Origin: Lamellibrachia satsuma
Taxonomy: Eukaryota > Annelida > Polychaeta > Sabellida > Siboglinidae
Direction of reading: 5' to 3'
Length of the DNA stretch: 64,000 nucleotides
Assembly (NCBI GenBank): GCA_033239005.1
Contig: BSQZ01000053.1
Coordinates: 4,004,501 to 4,068,500 of the forward strand
Shown here: piece by piece, positions 31,514 through 56,360 of the stretch
Numbering within the stretch: the stretch's first letter is position 1
Layout of the letters: each line of letters opens with the position of its first letter
Made by a program: the position numbers and the translations under genes
Notes under the pieces: generated by a model
Told to the model about the DNA's origin: nothing
Databases searched by the model: none
The model's input: the letters and a program-made list of their open reading frames with translations, nothing else

Positions 31514-32068
31514 CACATCACCATTGCATATATAAGCCTAAAGCAGTTCCAGCTAATATCAGCCTCCTTTCCCGTATCCTCTATGTGACTTTACATATTC
31601 GTTTTTTCCTTTGCCGTTAGCTGTGACACTTGTCTGTAAAATAACAAACCAAATGGGGCACCATGGCGCGGCACATTGATTACTGCACTCAAGAACCCAT
31701 GTGTGCCTACGTGTTCGAAGTTAATGTCTGATGTCAACTTGTATAAAATAACAAATAAAATCACCACAAACCAGAAAATGCCTTCATAATCTGAGTACTC
31801 TGTCAAAACGGGCGATAACCTTGCCTTCTGTCAAGTTTAATCTACGCGGTTACCTTTATGCATTTGGCCCTATAATGTAATATATTTACCCATAACCGGA
31901 TAACGAAGAAACCAATACATTGATTTTAACCACAGAACGCTGATTAACACAGAAAGGTCACGAATCACCAGTATGTGACCCCTCGGTACATTGCACAGTT
32001 CACCTTGAATTGTGCGATAAATTTGACGTAAAATCACAAACTCGTAATGGATTGAATAATCGACATAG

Positions 32069-32249
32069 GTAGACTATTTTATGAAATGCAACTTTTATAT
32101 TATATTGCCCACTGCTTCCCCCAGATTTTTATTGTTTATATTATATCCTATACATTTATACGACATTTGTATTGTTTTGCATGTTTCACATATCACAAGT
32201 AGTACGTGAATAGATTTGTTTTGGTCGCTGAAAAAAGGAATGCTGCGAT
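32069..32249. repeat. Inverted-repeat arm, right
   Basis: Partner of 31237-31395. About 675 bp separate the arms. This arm is longer by an insertion around GTTTCACATATCACAAGTAG (the other arm has only a short match there). No TA tract lies at its outer edge. Confidence 0.88.
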
Positions 32250-32374
32250 AAACTCGGGCCTAGTGCGTTTGTTAACTAAACGATCTGACAAGAATCCAAA
32301 CCAACCGTACGATAGTGAAATTAAGATTATATCTGTTGACACACGAGTTGCATGACGTGTTCTGAATCCCTGTT

Positions 32375-32750
32375 TAATTGAATGAATCGATGTAGCTAAA
32401 CATATTTAATACTCGATTCGTTAGACGTGCATTCAACAGTTCCTGCTATATTTCACAGTGGAAACCGTATTGTATATGTTTTTTTCAGATACACTGCTGT
32501 AATTCAACTGACGTGATGTGACTAACACCACGATGCTATACACGTTGTCGTTCATTCCAGCGAAATGAACAGTGTGGCGTGTTTTGCATTTATGTTTAAT
32601 TGAATGAATCGAGGTAGCTAAACATCGTTAACACTCGATTCGTTAGAAGTGCATTCAACAGTTACTGCCATACCTCGCAATGGCAATGGTGTAATAGAAT
32701 ATTGTGTTTTTCAGATATTCTGCTGGATTTCGACTGAAGTGAAATGACAT
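32375..32750. repeat. Diverged tandem duplication (about 215-bp period)
   Basis: GAATGAATCGATGTAGCTAA at about 32380 recurs as GAATGAATCGAGGTAGCTAA at about 32598. Both copies continue through CTCGATTCGTTAGA, GTGCATTCAACAGTT and TTTTTCAGATA.TCTGCTG. It lies about 500 bp upstream of the TRPV-like start codon. Confidence 0.88.
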
Positions 32751-33267
32751 GTGCCAATATACACCATTCGTAGTCGTTTATTTTAACAATTGAGGATAAC
32801 CATGGCCGCCATTGGTACAAGTATGAACCAAAACAAGACATTCAAGCTATCGGTGGAACTAAGCAAATGACCAACTCGACAAAACAAACCATTTCATGGG
32901 GGAAACGAATACAGTAGTGAGGACGAAGCAACAACAATATTGTGTGGGGCGAACGAAACTCGTTTGTTGATATATCTTAAGTGATAGCAACAATATGCCT
33001 CAATGGAATACACGGAATGCACGCTCTTCAATGGACATATGATCACCACGAACATTTGAAATGATGCTGCGGAAACCAACTACAGCAAATAAAAGAACTG
33101 CGACCGGCAGAAAATCACTGAAACAGTGGAATATACAAACTAATATTACAACGAAAACGTAACATTTTGCTTTGACTAGCAAAAACATGATATCAACGAC
33201 AACATTCCGGAACAGTAAAACAACTTTGACGGTTGCTTGCAGCAGTGTATAAATTACACACACAAAA

Positions 33268-44732
<11,465 letters not shown>

Positions 44733-44917
44733 ACTCTTTAGAACCAGGGTACCGTTACCGTTTCAATAACATTCTTGTAACCCCATAAGCAAGATTCGAT
44801 CTTTGGTTTACGACCGAAACAGAAAGTACGTTCATAACTCAATTAGCATGGTTTCTGCTTGCTTAAAACATGCTTGCGTAAATTTTCAAATACAGGTATA
44901 CCTCGGGAGTGACGGGT

Positions 44918-44923
44918 AATAAA
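44918..44923 (+). promoter_or_regulatory. Candidate polyadenylation signal
   Basis: First AATAAA after the TRPV-like stop codon, about 190 bp downstream. Placement only; no transcript evidence. Confidence 0.35.
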
Positions 44924-46373
44924 TAGGTGAATATCAATTTCCATTCGGACCATTAAAAAGACCAATTATAGCTAGTCCAATATCATGAAGCCCAAAGGAA
45001 TGTGTGTTTTCGTTCGACAAAACAATCTGCCTGTTCCATTTGCTCAGTAAAATGTAGACTAATAATTAATCGTGAAATGCAAATACGTGTACGGGAAAAA
45101 AACAGCTGTGGTTTGCAAATTGCTGTCGTTATAAATATCATCACGTTGGTAGGCCTGCTTCCACAACATTATGTGAGTGGGTGTGTTTTGATGTAGACTT
45201 ACATGTGCTATAATTAATCATGTGTACAAGCGTCAAGTTGACATAATTTTTTATTTAAAACCGATCATCTCACAATTATTTATATATTCAGGGAGGACGC
45301 AAATAAAATTGGTTCGTAGTCTGTGTCGCACAATATAACTTTACGACGTATGTCATGTTCGTAACTTCATTAAGAAAAAGGTTTATTTCATAATTATTGG
45401 GTAGACAACAACGTAGGGGAGACCGGGGCTAGTTGTTACAATTTTCAGGTAAAGTCACTTTCTGTGAAAAATATGTTTGATTTGTTGTTTCTTTCAACGT
45501 GTACATTAAATGTATTATTCGTGTTAATAAAATGTACCATGCCAATGATATTCCATAGTATAATTGTGTAGATATGTGAAGTTTCCCAGGCGCGGTCGAC
45601 TGTAACAACTGTTGCTACTATATCATGCGGGGCACGTTGTTACAGCACGTTGTTACAGCATTGTTACAGCAAAGAACGCATGGATAGCAAATCAAATGTC
45701 ACAGTTATTACATTAACTAGATTACACATACCTTGCGCCTCCCTCCCTAAAAGGGGAGGTCAGAAGACACAACCCCGATAAGCTGAAGAAAAAAATACAT
45801 TTACAACACTCAAGATCCAATTTCCTGATACTTTTTACTAACTCAATGAATGCATACAATTCAAATAAACATTCAATAAAACAGTCTACAGCAGGCTAAA
45901 ACATAAAAGGGATACTTTCTCAGCAAACTCACAACGGTAATTTTCCAGGCAGGTCCGCAAGTACAAGTACTACAGTAGCAGTTCGTGTCACTTTTCTTAA
46001 AAAATACAGAACAGGTCTACTTTATGCAACTATTAAGAATGTCCAGGCTCTCAATCTCATCATTATTTAGCCCTTTAAAGATGTTCATTCTACATACACA
46101 CACACGCGGTCGAAAGAGTGATTTTTGCGAAATTCCGTACCAGAAAAAAAGTCCGGAGTGCGATTCTCGGAGTAAAGTGCATCGCCGGTCGTTCCAAGTC
46201 GGACTCGTCGGTGTTCGCCCGCATCGGAACGTCGAACGAAGCTCCCGAACAACGTTTCCGTCGCGCACAAGCATCGGGGACGTGATATTGGCCCATGTGA
46301 AAAGTTGATGATACGTTGACATCTTAATTGCATACAGGTCGCCTGCTCGTGCTACCTATCTATATGTGTGTGT
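44924..46373. other. Downstream intergenic sequence
   Basis: It contains repeated TTGTTACA words (about 45430, 45605, 45635-45670). A GC-rich stretch at about 46100-46310 has overlapping open frames on three readings, but none is recognised and no splice pair is convincing. Confidence 0.3.
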
Positions 46374-47725
<1,352 letters not shown>

Positions 47726-48006
47726 TGTAACAACTTGCACCAATACAACTGTAACAACTTGCTCCAATACAACTGTAACAACTTGCCCCAATACAACTGT
47801 AACAACTTGCCCCAATACAACTGTAACAACTTGCTCCAATACAACTGTAACAACCTGCCCCAATACAAATGTAACAACTTGCCCCAATACAACTGTAACA
47901 ACTTGCCCCAATACAACTGTAACAACTTGCTCCAATACAACTGTAACAACTTGCCCCAATACAACTGTAACAACTCGCCCCAATACAATTGTAACAACTT
48001 GCTCCA
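47726..48006. repeat. 24-bp minisatellite
   Basis: About 11.5 copies of CCCCAATACAACTGTAACAA+CTTG with CTCC/CCCC variation. Being a multiple of three, it stays open in several frames (minus: QVVTVVLG repeats) without any host gene context. Confidence 0.95.
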
Positions 48007-48297
48007 AACACAATTGCAGTCGATGCACCGGGGCGATAAAAAATCATAAATTACAGTTTAACTTCTACTTGGCATAACCCCTTATACTATATAGTGTGTT
48101 TAAAGTTTCATTAACGAAACATGAAAGGTGGCTGCGGGAGATGATATTGTGTGGGCATAGCAAACAGTTTTAGGTGGTTAAACAGTTGTTTTTGTCCACA
48201 CCTCGTCAATTACGTCTTCTTAACCCTCGATGTTTGGACTGTGTGTCCGCTGGTGGACTTCAAACCTAATACTGTCCACGACGACTCCATGTGTGTG

Positions 48298-48779
48298 AGG
48301 GTAAGTAAAGGTAAAGTCATCCCCCGGCATTACGCCTTAGGAAGTAAAGGTAAAGTCATCCCCCGGCATTACGCCTTAGGAAGTAAAGGTAAAGTCATCC
48401 CCCGGCATTACGCCTTAGGAAGTAAAGGTAAAGTCATCCCCCGGCATTACGCCTTAGGAAGTAAAGGTAAAGTCATCCCCCAGGCATTACGCCTTAGGAA
48501 GTAAAGGTAAAGTCATCCCCCGGCATTACGCCTTAGGAAGTAAAGGTAAAGTCATCCCCCGGCATTACGCCTTAGGAAGTAAAGGTAAAGTCATCCCCCA
48601 GGCATTACGCCTTAGGAAGTAAAGGTAAAGTCATCCCCCAGGCATTACGCCTTAGGAAGTAAAGGTAAAGTCATCCCCCAGGCATTACGCCTTAGGAAGT
48701 AAAGGTAAAGTCATCCCCCAGGCATTACGCCTTAGGAAGTAAAGGTAAAGTCATCCCCCAGGCATTACGCCTTAGGAAG
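48298..48779. repeat. 39/40-bp minisatellite
   Basis: About twelve copies of GTAAAGGTAAAGTCATCCCC + CGGCATTACGCCTTAGGAA. Early copies are 39 bp (CCCCCGG); later ones are 40 bp (CCCCCAGG) and form a homogeneous 3' block. Confidence 0.96.
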
Positions 48780-50519
48780 CCATGAAGGCTTATATGGCCA
48801 GTAGTAATTGCAACATGGCTTAATGCTTCCGAGATAAGTGGAGTTGGTGTTGGAATGAACATGTCCGCCAGGGGGTGATTTTATTTTAGGCATTACTCGC
48901 TCATCTAAATCCTAATGCCTCACAATGAGGCTAGAAAGGTTAAGATACCGCATTCGACCTATTAAGCATTACATGCCCTAATTAGCATAAACCCCATTTT
49001 TCATCACCAGCATCCATAATTGTAATTTGACTAGTGTGGAACACCTGAAAAGTGTAGCCATCTGGTGTTATACAGTTGGCACCACTTTTCAGTTGTTCTA
49101 CACTTGCCACCAAATGACACCACTAGTGCTATTGTCTAGAGAAACAAATGTTGGTGTACGCTTATAAGAACAGATTCCTTGACATTTATCCATGGCCCAA
49201 TTTTTTTGAGCATACATCAATGTGCGTGCGTGCATGTGAGCGTGCATACGGAGCCAACCATAAAATACGTCACCCTCAGTGGAATCGGGAATATACCATA
49301 GAGTTTTGCAACAGGTAAACCATGGTATGCTGTACAATTACCATATGCACTATATAAAAAAACATGGTCTACCACAGTTTACCATATATAATGTCATGGC
49401 ATACCATGGTATGACATGCAATTCCATGGTATGACATGCAATACCATGGTATACATTGGTATATTTTCATAATGGCTACGGCGCATACGGAAAGTCATGT
49501 GACGAAGAAAATCAAAAGGACACAGAATAAAAATAACAATACAATTATACACATCAAGTTACATGAATACTTGGCCTACATAAACTATCATGTTATAAGT
49601 TTACTGTCTTTAGCACATCCCACCTCAAAAGCCCACCTCTCACTTAATCTTAGGCCAACTTCCCACCATTTTGATGGTGGGAGGCAACTCACCACATTTC
49701 CAGTACATCATCCTTGAGATAAATTCCACTTTTTTGTGGGTATATTTTCTGCCTACAATGCTCGTTAACACACTCGACGCATTTAGGGTATCAAATCGTA
49801 ATAATAGGGTAATTATGTTGTTCTATCGAGGACACGTAATCATTCCGGTTACAACAATTTTCTCAGCACTTTTATACAAAAAACAAAGGTACACATCAGT
49901 TGTGTGAATTCAATGTTCTGCTGTAAATGTACGTGTGATTTCAATGTGGGCTAAAGTTTAGCCAATCATCAGTTTCAATGCAACTGTTACAACAGAAGTA
50001 ATCAGAAACTGGCTTGATTGCATCCGATTCAATATTTACAATATATACGAAATAACAAATTATACAATAGATTGCAAGGTAACCATATAGAGTGTAATAC
50101 AAAGCCCTATTTCAACTGAGATGGTGGCCTAGTGCACCAACTAGGTAAGTAAATACACTACTAAGACCTACTCATATGTTTTTAACACGAGACCCTAAAT
50201 AACCATTTATCCACCCACGAGATGACCCTATTAATGTGAACCACCCAGACCATGAATTTGGTGGTGGCTAATTTACGGGCACCAAAATCACACTAATGAA
50301 TATTCTTGATATGCAATGAATATTCCTAACATGCAATGATTGAACAATTGAAGTGAGACTTTTAAGTGGTATTAAATATAAATTGTTAAAATTTCTATGC
50401 AATTTAATCATTTCAGTCATGAGAGTGTACATGGTTGCATCTTATGAATATTGAACAATCAGCTTCCTGTGTCCCTAAACAAATCACAATCCATATTTAC
50501 ATGTATTGCCCACTGTTGT
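48780..50519. other. AT-rich intergenic sequence
   Basis: A cluster of CCATGGTATGACATGCAAT/ACC repeats around 49398-49455 makes a small palindromic array. No exon-like island was found. Confidence 0.35.
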
Positions 50520-50865
50520 AAGAAAGCACAGAAAGCTTCAATAATCAAGTTCTGACCTATTTTTTGTTCCCAGAGTTTAAACAAAGATTGTAACCAGGGA
50601 TTTCTCGGTTGTTGCACCAACTCTTTGGAATTCACTCTGTTAGTGTTAGGTCAGTAGGAAACATCTGAAGACTTACCCTTTCAACCATGTTTAGTTCCTT
50701 AGCTCCTAGCATATATTCATCCATATGTTTACCACTTTAAAACTGTATATGACTTTGAAGATTGCCTAGCCCATTTGTTTTGATGCACCTCAGAGCTTGG
50801 GTTTCAGCGCAATAGAAGTTATTGTATTTTATTATGATGTATTCTGAATAAATTGAATTCTGCTG
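50520..50865 (+). repeat. Non-LTR retrotransposon 3' fragment
   Basis: The + strand reads VTRDFSVVAPTLWNSLC, then VSRKHLKTYPFNHV after stops. This is the R.FSV.AP.LWN.LP ... F...LKTYLF end of LINE ORF2 proteins, followed by about 200 bp of 3' UTR-like sequence. The 5' side matches the repeat at 12175-12250. Confidence 0.5.
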
Positions 50866-51415
50866 TGAATGAGTGAAAGAAACTGTGTGAGTGAAAGAAA
50901 CTGTGTGGCACTGAGCAATATACATTCTCCTCTTCCCATACTAGTGCTAGCTCCCAGGTTATGTGTTCTCCACTGCAGGACTCAGCTGTTTCCTCTGAGC
51001 GAGTCATGCACCAGACAGGTGAGCTTGGAGTCTCTGGAGGAAACGTGGCGTCCCTTCTTGGCCTTACCCCCCCCAGTCAAAGTGGCTGCCATATTAGCGA
51101 TCAAGTTTTGTTTAGTAGCAATCTCCCTGACCCATTGAAACAACTTAGAAGTTGGTGAATGTATAAATGCCAACAATTAAGCTTTTTCAATTACAATGAA
51201 TTAATTAATGTCATGTTTATTTTACATACGACATAAGAATTATATTTGTAATTTATGTCTAAAAATTGTATTTTGAATGCTAACTGTGACTGTGTTATGC
51301 TGTTTTTTTCGTGAAATACACACTTCCAATCCAGAATCAAGCATGTCCGAGACTAGCATGTTATATCAACTGACCAGTCCACAGTTGATAGAGATGCCCT
51401 ACTTGGTGCAGTTAC

Positions 51416-51539
51416 CTGTCGCTCCAGTGCACTTCAGTCGCTCCGAGCAAGCAAGGTCAATGAAGTTGAACTTGGCAGCCAGAGTCTCAAAGTAAGTGAA
51501 CATCTCTGTTGTGTGCTGTTCCTTCCTGTCGTCTGGCAT
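51416..51539 (-). CDS. Candidate isolated exon, unidentified protein
   Basis: On the minus strand a good acceptor (TTTCCTCCCTGTTTGCTCAC, then AG) precedes 124 bp ending at donor ACAG|GTAACT. The frame has no stop and reads MPDDRKEQHTTEMF, then FETLAAKFNFIDLACSERLK, which looks like real protein sequence. No neighbouring exon in compatible phase was found, and the + strand is also open (51277-51495, ending at AAAGTAAGTG). I do not recognise the family. It may be element-derived. Confidence 0.3.
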
Positions 51540-51954
51540 CTGTGAGCAAACAGGGAGGAAACTGAGAATCAGTCACTCATGTTTCACTAAACCTTTGCAG
51601 TTGCTATGGTAAACAAACATTTATGATAACTTTGGAGCTGTCGAAAAGTAATGCAATTATGCATACTCGTGCAAAATATTTACTAAATGCATGCTTAAAA
51701 CTATGCTATTCACAGTACCTGCCTTGACTTTTGTGCTGTTGTGGAGTTTGGGGGAAATACCTACAAAACAAATATTGACTGCATTTATTTGTGACAAAAG
51801 CAGTTAGCAAGGATTATCAGCAATGTACACTATTACCATCATACAAATGAATTATCTTGTGAACTGCATAAATAAATTAATTATTGATAATATTATTATA
51901 TAATCTGATTTTGTAAAACTAAAAGCTCCCATCATGTGTGAAGCAAACAAAACG

Positions 51955-52660
51955 TTGTTACCAAATAATCTGCTGGGAGGAGACTATAGATGTCTCGTTA
52001 TGGTACTAGACATGACTGGAGCAATATCCAATCATGCATGCATTTACTGCAGAGTCCATTCAAATGACCGAGGGGATGTGACTAAATATGAAGACTTATT
52101 GCGGTGAAGATGTGGTAAGGCCAATACATGACATTTCTGAACATGCACGTAGTAGTTCGTATGGATGTAGGTCTGTACCATTTCTGAGTCTTCCCTTCAC
52201 TCATGGAGTCATGGATGAACTGCATATGATGCTTTGAGTTACTGACAGACGTCTAGCTAATCTCATAGAAGATGTCACTGATTATGCTAAGGAAAGAATG
52301 GCATTTTCTCAAAATCCAATGTTGTACACCTCATTGATTTGCTTAAGTGCATCAAATTGTGTGGTGTCAGTTTTAGAACATAGGAAGATGTATCTGGGAA
52401 TGGGATGGATAGACTTTAATTCATAAGTTTGATGGGGAAGAGAAGAGAAAACTTCTCAAACACCTACCTTCGTGCCTAGCAGAAAGGGATGCATTACATC
52501 CCAACTCAAAATAGAGTTGTTGAATTTTGGGAGAAATGTCAAGAATTGTATGCAGATATCAACCTTGAATACAGCAATGTAGGTGCTGTTGAATCAGCTA
52601 GTATATTCATGTTATATAAAACCCTTAAAGGAAGGAGAAAAGGTATGAAACTAAAAGGGT
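51955..52660 (+). pseudogene. Decayed copy of an unclassified protein family
   Basis: Composite + frames read NNLLGGDYRCLVMVLDMTGA, then CIYCRVHSNDRGD (51961-52080), LPFTHGVMDELHMML (52190-52235), VTDRRLANLIEDVTDY, VVHLIDLLKCIKLCGVSFRT (52320-52380), KRKLLKHLPSCLAERDALHP (52441-52505) and VVEFWEKCQELYADIN (52510-52560). The order resembles a widespread uncharacterised animal and fungal family with 'LGGDYK.LL...G..GA....C.WC..HK..R' and 'DELHL.LR..D' blocks, which I recall only loosely. Stops and frameshifts show it is not functional. It may be mobile-element derived. Confidence 0.5.
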
Positions 52661-53144
52661 CACTCTACATATGCATTGTATTGTTTACCATATTCCTAGG
52701 AACAGCTTGAAAATAAAAAGTTCAGTGCTCATGGGATGGAAAAATTTAAGTTAATTTAATTACTAAAAATTAAGTATATGCATAAACAACACTAAAATAA
52801 AATTGAAGCATGTTCAGGTACTCTAAAGGTATCTTTGAAGCAACTGCACTTCCATAGTTTTAGATACAGTACTGTATTACTATTCAGATGAAAATTTTCT
52901 CAGTGCCTCATAATATTTTATTAATATTGTAAATGATAATTTGACAGTATGGTAGAAGCAAATCGTGTATGTACTCTTTTGGTGAATATGTGATGGTGTT
53001 AATTGATCTGGTCGGTTCTCATACAATGTTCTTTAAGTATAATTATGTTATTACGTTACTTAACTTGAGTTCCCTCAACATAAAACTTGAATTACATCTG
53101 TCATCATCATTCGTGCTGTAACCAACAATATTCATATTCCGAAC

Positions 53145-53590
53145 TGTGATCAAAATCAGCACCCTTCTGAACTGTGATCAAAGTCAGCACCCTTCTGAAC
53201 TTTGAACAAAGTCAGCACTCTTATGAACAGTAATCAGTCAGCAGCCTTATGAACTGTGATCATGCCCCCAAAGTCAACACCTTTATGACTTGTGATCATG
53301 CCCTCAAAGTCAGCACCCTTATGACCCGTGATCATGCCCTCGAGGTCAGCACCCTTATGACCTGTGATAATGCCCTCAAGGTCAGCAACCTTATGACCCG
53401 TGATCATGCCCTCGAGGTCTGCACCCTTATGACCTGTGATAATGCCCTCAAGGTCAGCAACCTTATGGCTTGTGATCATGCCCTCGAGGTCAGCACCCTT
53501 ATGACCTAGGATCATGCCCTCAAAGTCAGCACCTTTATGACCTGTAATCATGCCCACGAAGTCAGCACCCTTATGACCTGTGATTAAACA
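53145..53590. repeat. 36-bp minisatellite
   Basis: About twelve copies of ATGCCCTCGAGGTCAGCACC + CTTATGACCTGTGATC. The first copies (53145-53240) are diverged. The minus strand is open for 129 codons (GADLEGMITGHK repeats), because 36 is a multiple of three. Confidence 0.95.
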
Positions 53591-53624
53591 TGTTTCTTTT
53601 CGAAATAATTTGACGTGTGACACT

Positions 53625-54555
53625 AAAAGAAACAGCCGCTATCCCCTCTCCTCCAATTAAGACACCAATTTCATGTTGTACCATACATTGGTTTTTTTTG
53701 AGGAGCAGATCAGAAGTGATACTCGTCTCCAACTGTTGACAGTAGAAACTCATGTGGCAGTTAAAAAAGTTTCTCACAAAGATCTTAAATAACTTTTACA
53801 ACAGAGACTTTTTTGGTATATATACTTCGTTGTTACATTAGAAATATTTCCGATTAGTAATTATAGTCCGTTATACTAATAGGCACTAGCTTCATTTACC
53901 TTGGGCTTGGCACTATTTCAGGGTTTCATAAAAAGAAAATAGCAATACCTAATATCTGTAAATCCAGTGTTTGCTTTTGTTGCATATGCCAATCTTATAC
54001 TGTTATACATTTATTTAGTGTGTTGTATATTCTTCTTTGTGTACTTCCAGATGTAACTGCCACTGGATGTTATCTGCCACAAAGTTTAACTTGTGGTGTT
54101 TTGGAAATGTCAACTGTACAGCAAGACAAACAAATGTCATGAAGGAAAGCTGCACTTCATGCTAAGATAAAAACATTGTGGCAGAAGTACTGTCATCTAA
54201 AACAGTGAAAGGATCAACAGAGAAAGAAATCAAGCAAAAAGGAATTTTGCTATAAAACAACAGCTTATGATCAATGAGTTGTTGATGTCGTCAAGGAAAC
54301 CTAGAGGAGCACAGACGGTGGACTGCAGTTGATGAATGAAGGAAGAAAAATAATGGTTCTTTACAAAACCAATCAACACTTCCAAAAGAGACTGCTGCTA
54401 CTTATAAATGGTGTTTATTCACAAGTGAAACACTGACTTGATATAAGATAATCAATATAGTTTTTTAGGCCAACACCAGGCTTGGGGGTCAATAATAGTA
54501 AATATAAATTCCAATTACACACCAACTACAAATTCAACCTCAAAAATACAAATTC
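53625..54555. other. AT-rich sequence, nothing recognised
   Basis: Short broken frames only. The stretch 54050-54330 has coding-like composition but many stops. Confidence 0.3.
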
Positions 54556-54965
54556 CAACATAATAATAATAATAATAATTAGGGCACTTTTAGAGTGCCA
54601 TGGATCCAGGTGACCCTGTTCAAAGGCGCTGACACAAACATAGTTAAAGACAGTCACGATTAAAAAATAAATAAATAGATAAATAAATAAAAACATAAAA
54701 AACAGCAAATCCAAGTTCATAGGACATAGCACTAAAAGTCGAATAAATTTGACAGTTAAGAATAATAAGCGCGTTTAAACAAGATAGTTTTTAAGAGTCT
54801 TTTAAAAGTGTGTAGAGTCACATTTTCGCATCTTATGGGGAAGACTGTTCCACAGGCGAGGAGCAGCGACGCAGAAGGCACGATCACCATAATGGCGGAG
54901 ACGTGCACTGCGTACAGTCAGAAGAGAGTCTGATGACGATCGCAATGTTCAGCAGGGTTGGTAAA
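54556..54965 (-). repeat. Non-LTR retrotransposon 3' end with (ATT)n tail
   Basis: The minus strand, in composite frames, reads RRLRHYGDRAFC, LLLACGTVFPIRCENV (expected AP.LWNSLP..MR) and HTFKRLLKTILF, then a 3' UTR with CAGCGCCTTTGAACAGGGTC and GGCACTCTAAAAGTGCCC. It ends in an ATT tail (TAATAATAATAATAATTA on the + strand near 54560). Same tail style as 17560-17800. Confidence 0.55.
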
Positions 54966-55429
54966 ACTGGAGCAGCATACATACCAATTATCAATTCCAT
55001 ATTGAAATAACAGTATCGGTTAGAGCAACCATAGTCATGCTCAACACCAAATAATAAACACCTAGAGCATCTTTATTTTAATTTCTGCATAATATTTATT
55101 ATGGTACATAATGGCAAACAAATATGATATATGCAACATTATATTTTAGTGATTATTTGTACCAAATAATTTAGGTTACGTATTTGAAAAGTAATACCAA
55201 TTACATTTTCATGAATTCAAATTATAAAATTCTGGAATTGGTGTTTCAATTACAAAGTAATTGACCACAATTCTCAACAAGACTAATTTGAAATACTATT
55301 GCACTGTATAGAACAATTCGCAGTATCATGCACAACATACGCCGACACTGTACATTAACCTTTGTCCCTTTTGTCAGTAATTGTCCCATTCCATATTTAC
55401 ACAGTATATTTCGACTGTTGTTATCCCTA

Positions 55430-56360
55430 ATGCTGAATCTTCTCTAACAATCCTCATTGCTTGATAGTTTCTACATCATATTACGCCTGCAACACATCGG
55501 ACACAAATGTTGCATATTGGTGCAATCCCAACTAAAGTGTTGTATATATTCAATGAATCTGATGCGAGGAATAGAGATTGCCTTACTTTCCATCGTCTGA
55601 AGGTTATTGCACAAATGGGTCAGTACAGTAATAGTCCTAATGCTCTTGTATTGCCCGAAACACTTCAGCAGATTTTTTATTGGAACAACTTGATGAGAAC
55701 ATGTTGTATCCGAGAAAACCGAATGTACACAAACTGAACCCATCTGTGTACAATGGTGGAAACTACCAAACTGTTCAAACGTGTGTGCCAGATCTGAGTA
55801 CAGAAATGCCAGTAGTCCCCAGACGAGGGCCACAAACGACTCGTTTTGAGACAATTTTCTTCTGCACCATGCTTCTTCTGTGGTAATATTTCCTTGTCCT
55901 TGACATCGTGGTTCCAATAATTCAACTAACTTATTTGCATCTGGAACAAGAAACCTCAACAAACATACAAACTGGCAAAATGCCAAGCCAGTGCAAAACT
56001 TGAACTTTTTATCATCATATTGGATGACTTCAATGCCAAATGATTTGGTACGAGGTATGCTGAAGTGTACCAAATCTTTTTGCGAGTGATTGTCCGTACG
56101 TGAACCTTGTGCAGTGGCAGTGTTCTCAAAAGCAAATTTAGCTTTCAACCAATTGTTCCGCTGTACTATTTTTACAACGGCTACCCTACACTCACCGCCA
56201 CATAATCCAGATAGATGTACATAAACTCCTGTAGCTGTAAGATGTTTTTCAAGCTCGGTCATGGCAGATGTCAGCACCGTCCTCAGTGTTCTGAAAGTTT
56301 GGGCTTGCATAATCATCAGGAGATTTCTGGGATGATTTCTGAATTTTTTACAGTTCAACA
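55430..56360 (-). pseudogene. DDE transposase remnant (HTH plus DDE_4 type, IS5-like superfamily)
   Basis: The minus strand from about 56060 reads FGIEVIQYDDKKFKFCTGL, then FLVPDANKLVELL, KLSQNESFVALVWGLLAFLY and SDLAHTFEQF. This is the helix-turn-helix block that precedes the catalytic domain in this transposase group. After a frameshift VSTIVHRWVQFVYIRF follows. The catalytic part survives only as patches: FGQYKSIRTIT, NLYSSHQIH, LGLHQYATFVSDVLQA and ETIKQ-GLLEKI, matching the family's S.YK.HNT.K.L.GI.....ITFVSDLY.G..SD.EI....G.L. The 295-codon frame crosses two frameshift points, so its last third is not the real protein. Confidence 0.65.

Noticed and set aside
46085..46333. Gene in the GC-rich patch
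   Set aside because: Three overlapping frames on both strands are open, but no splice pair, start context or family supports any of them.
48298..48779. CRISPR-like or regulatory array
   Set aside because: Head-to-tail minisatellite without spacers.
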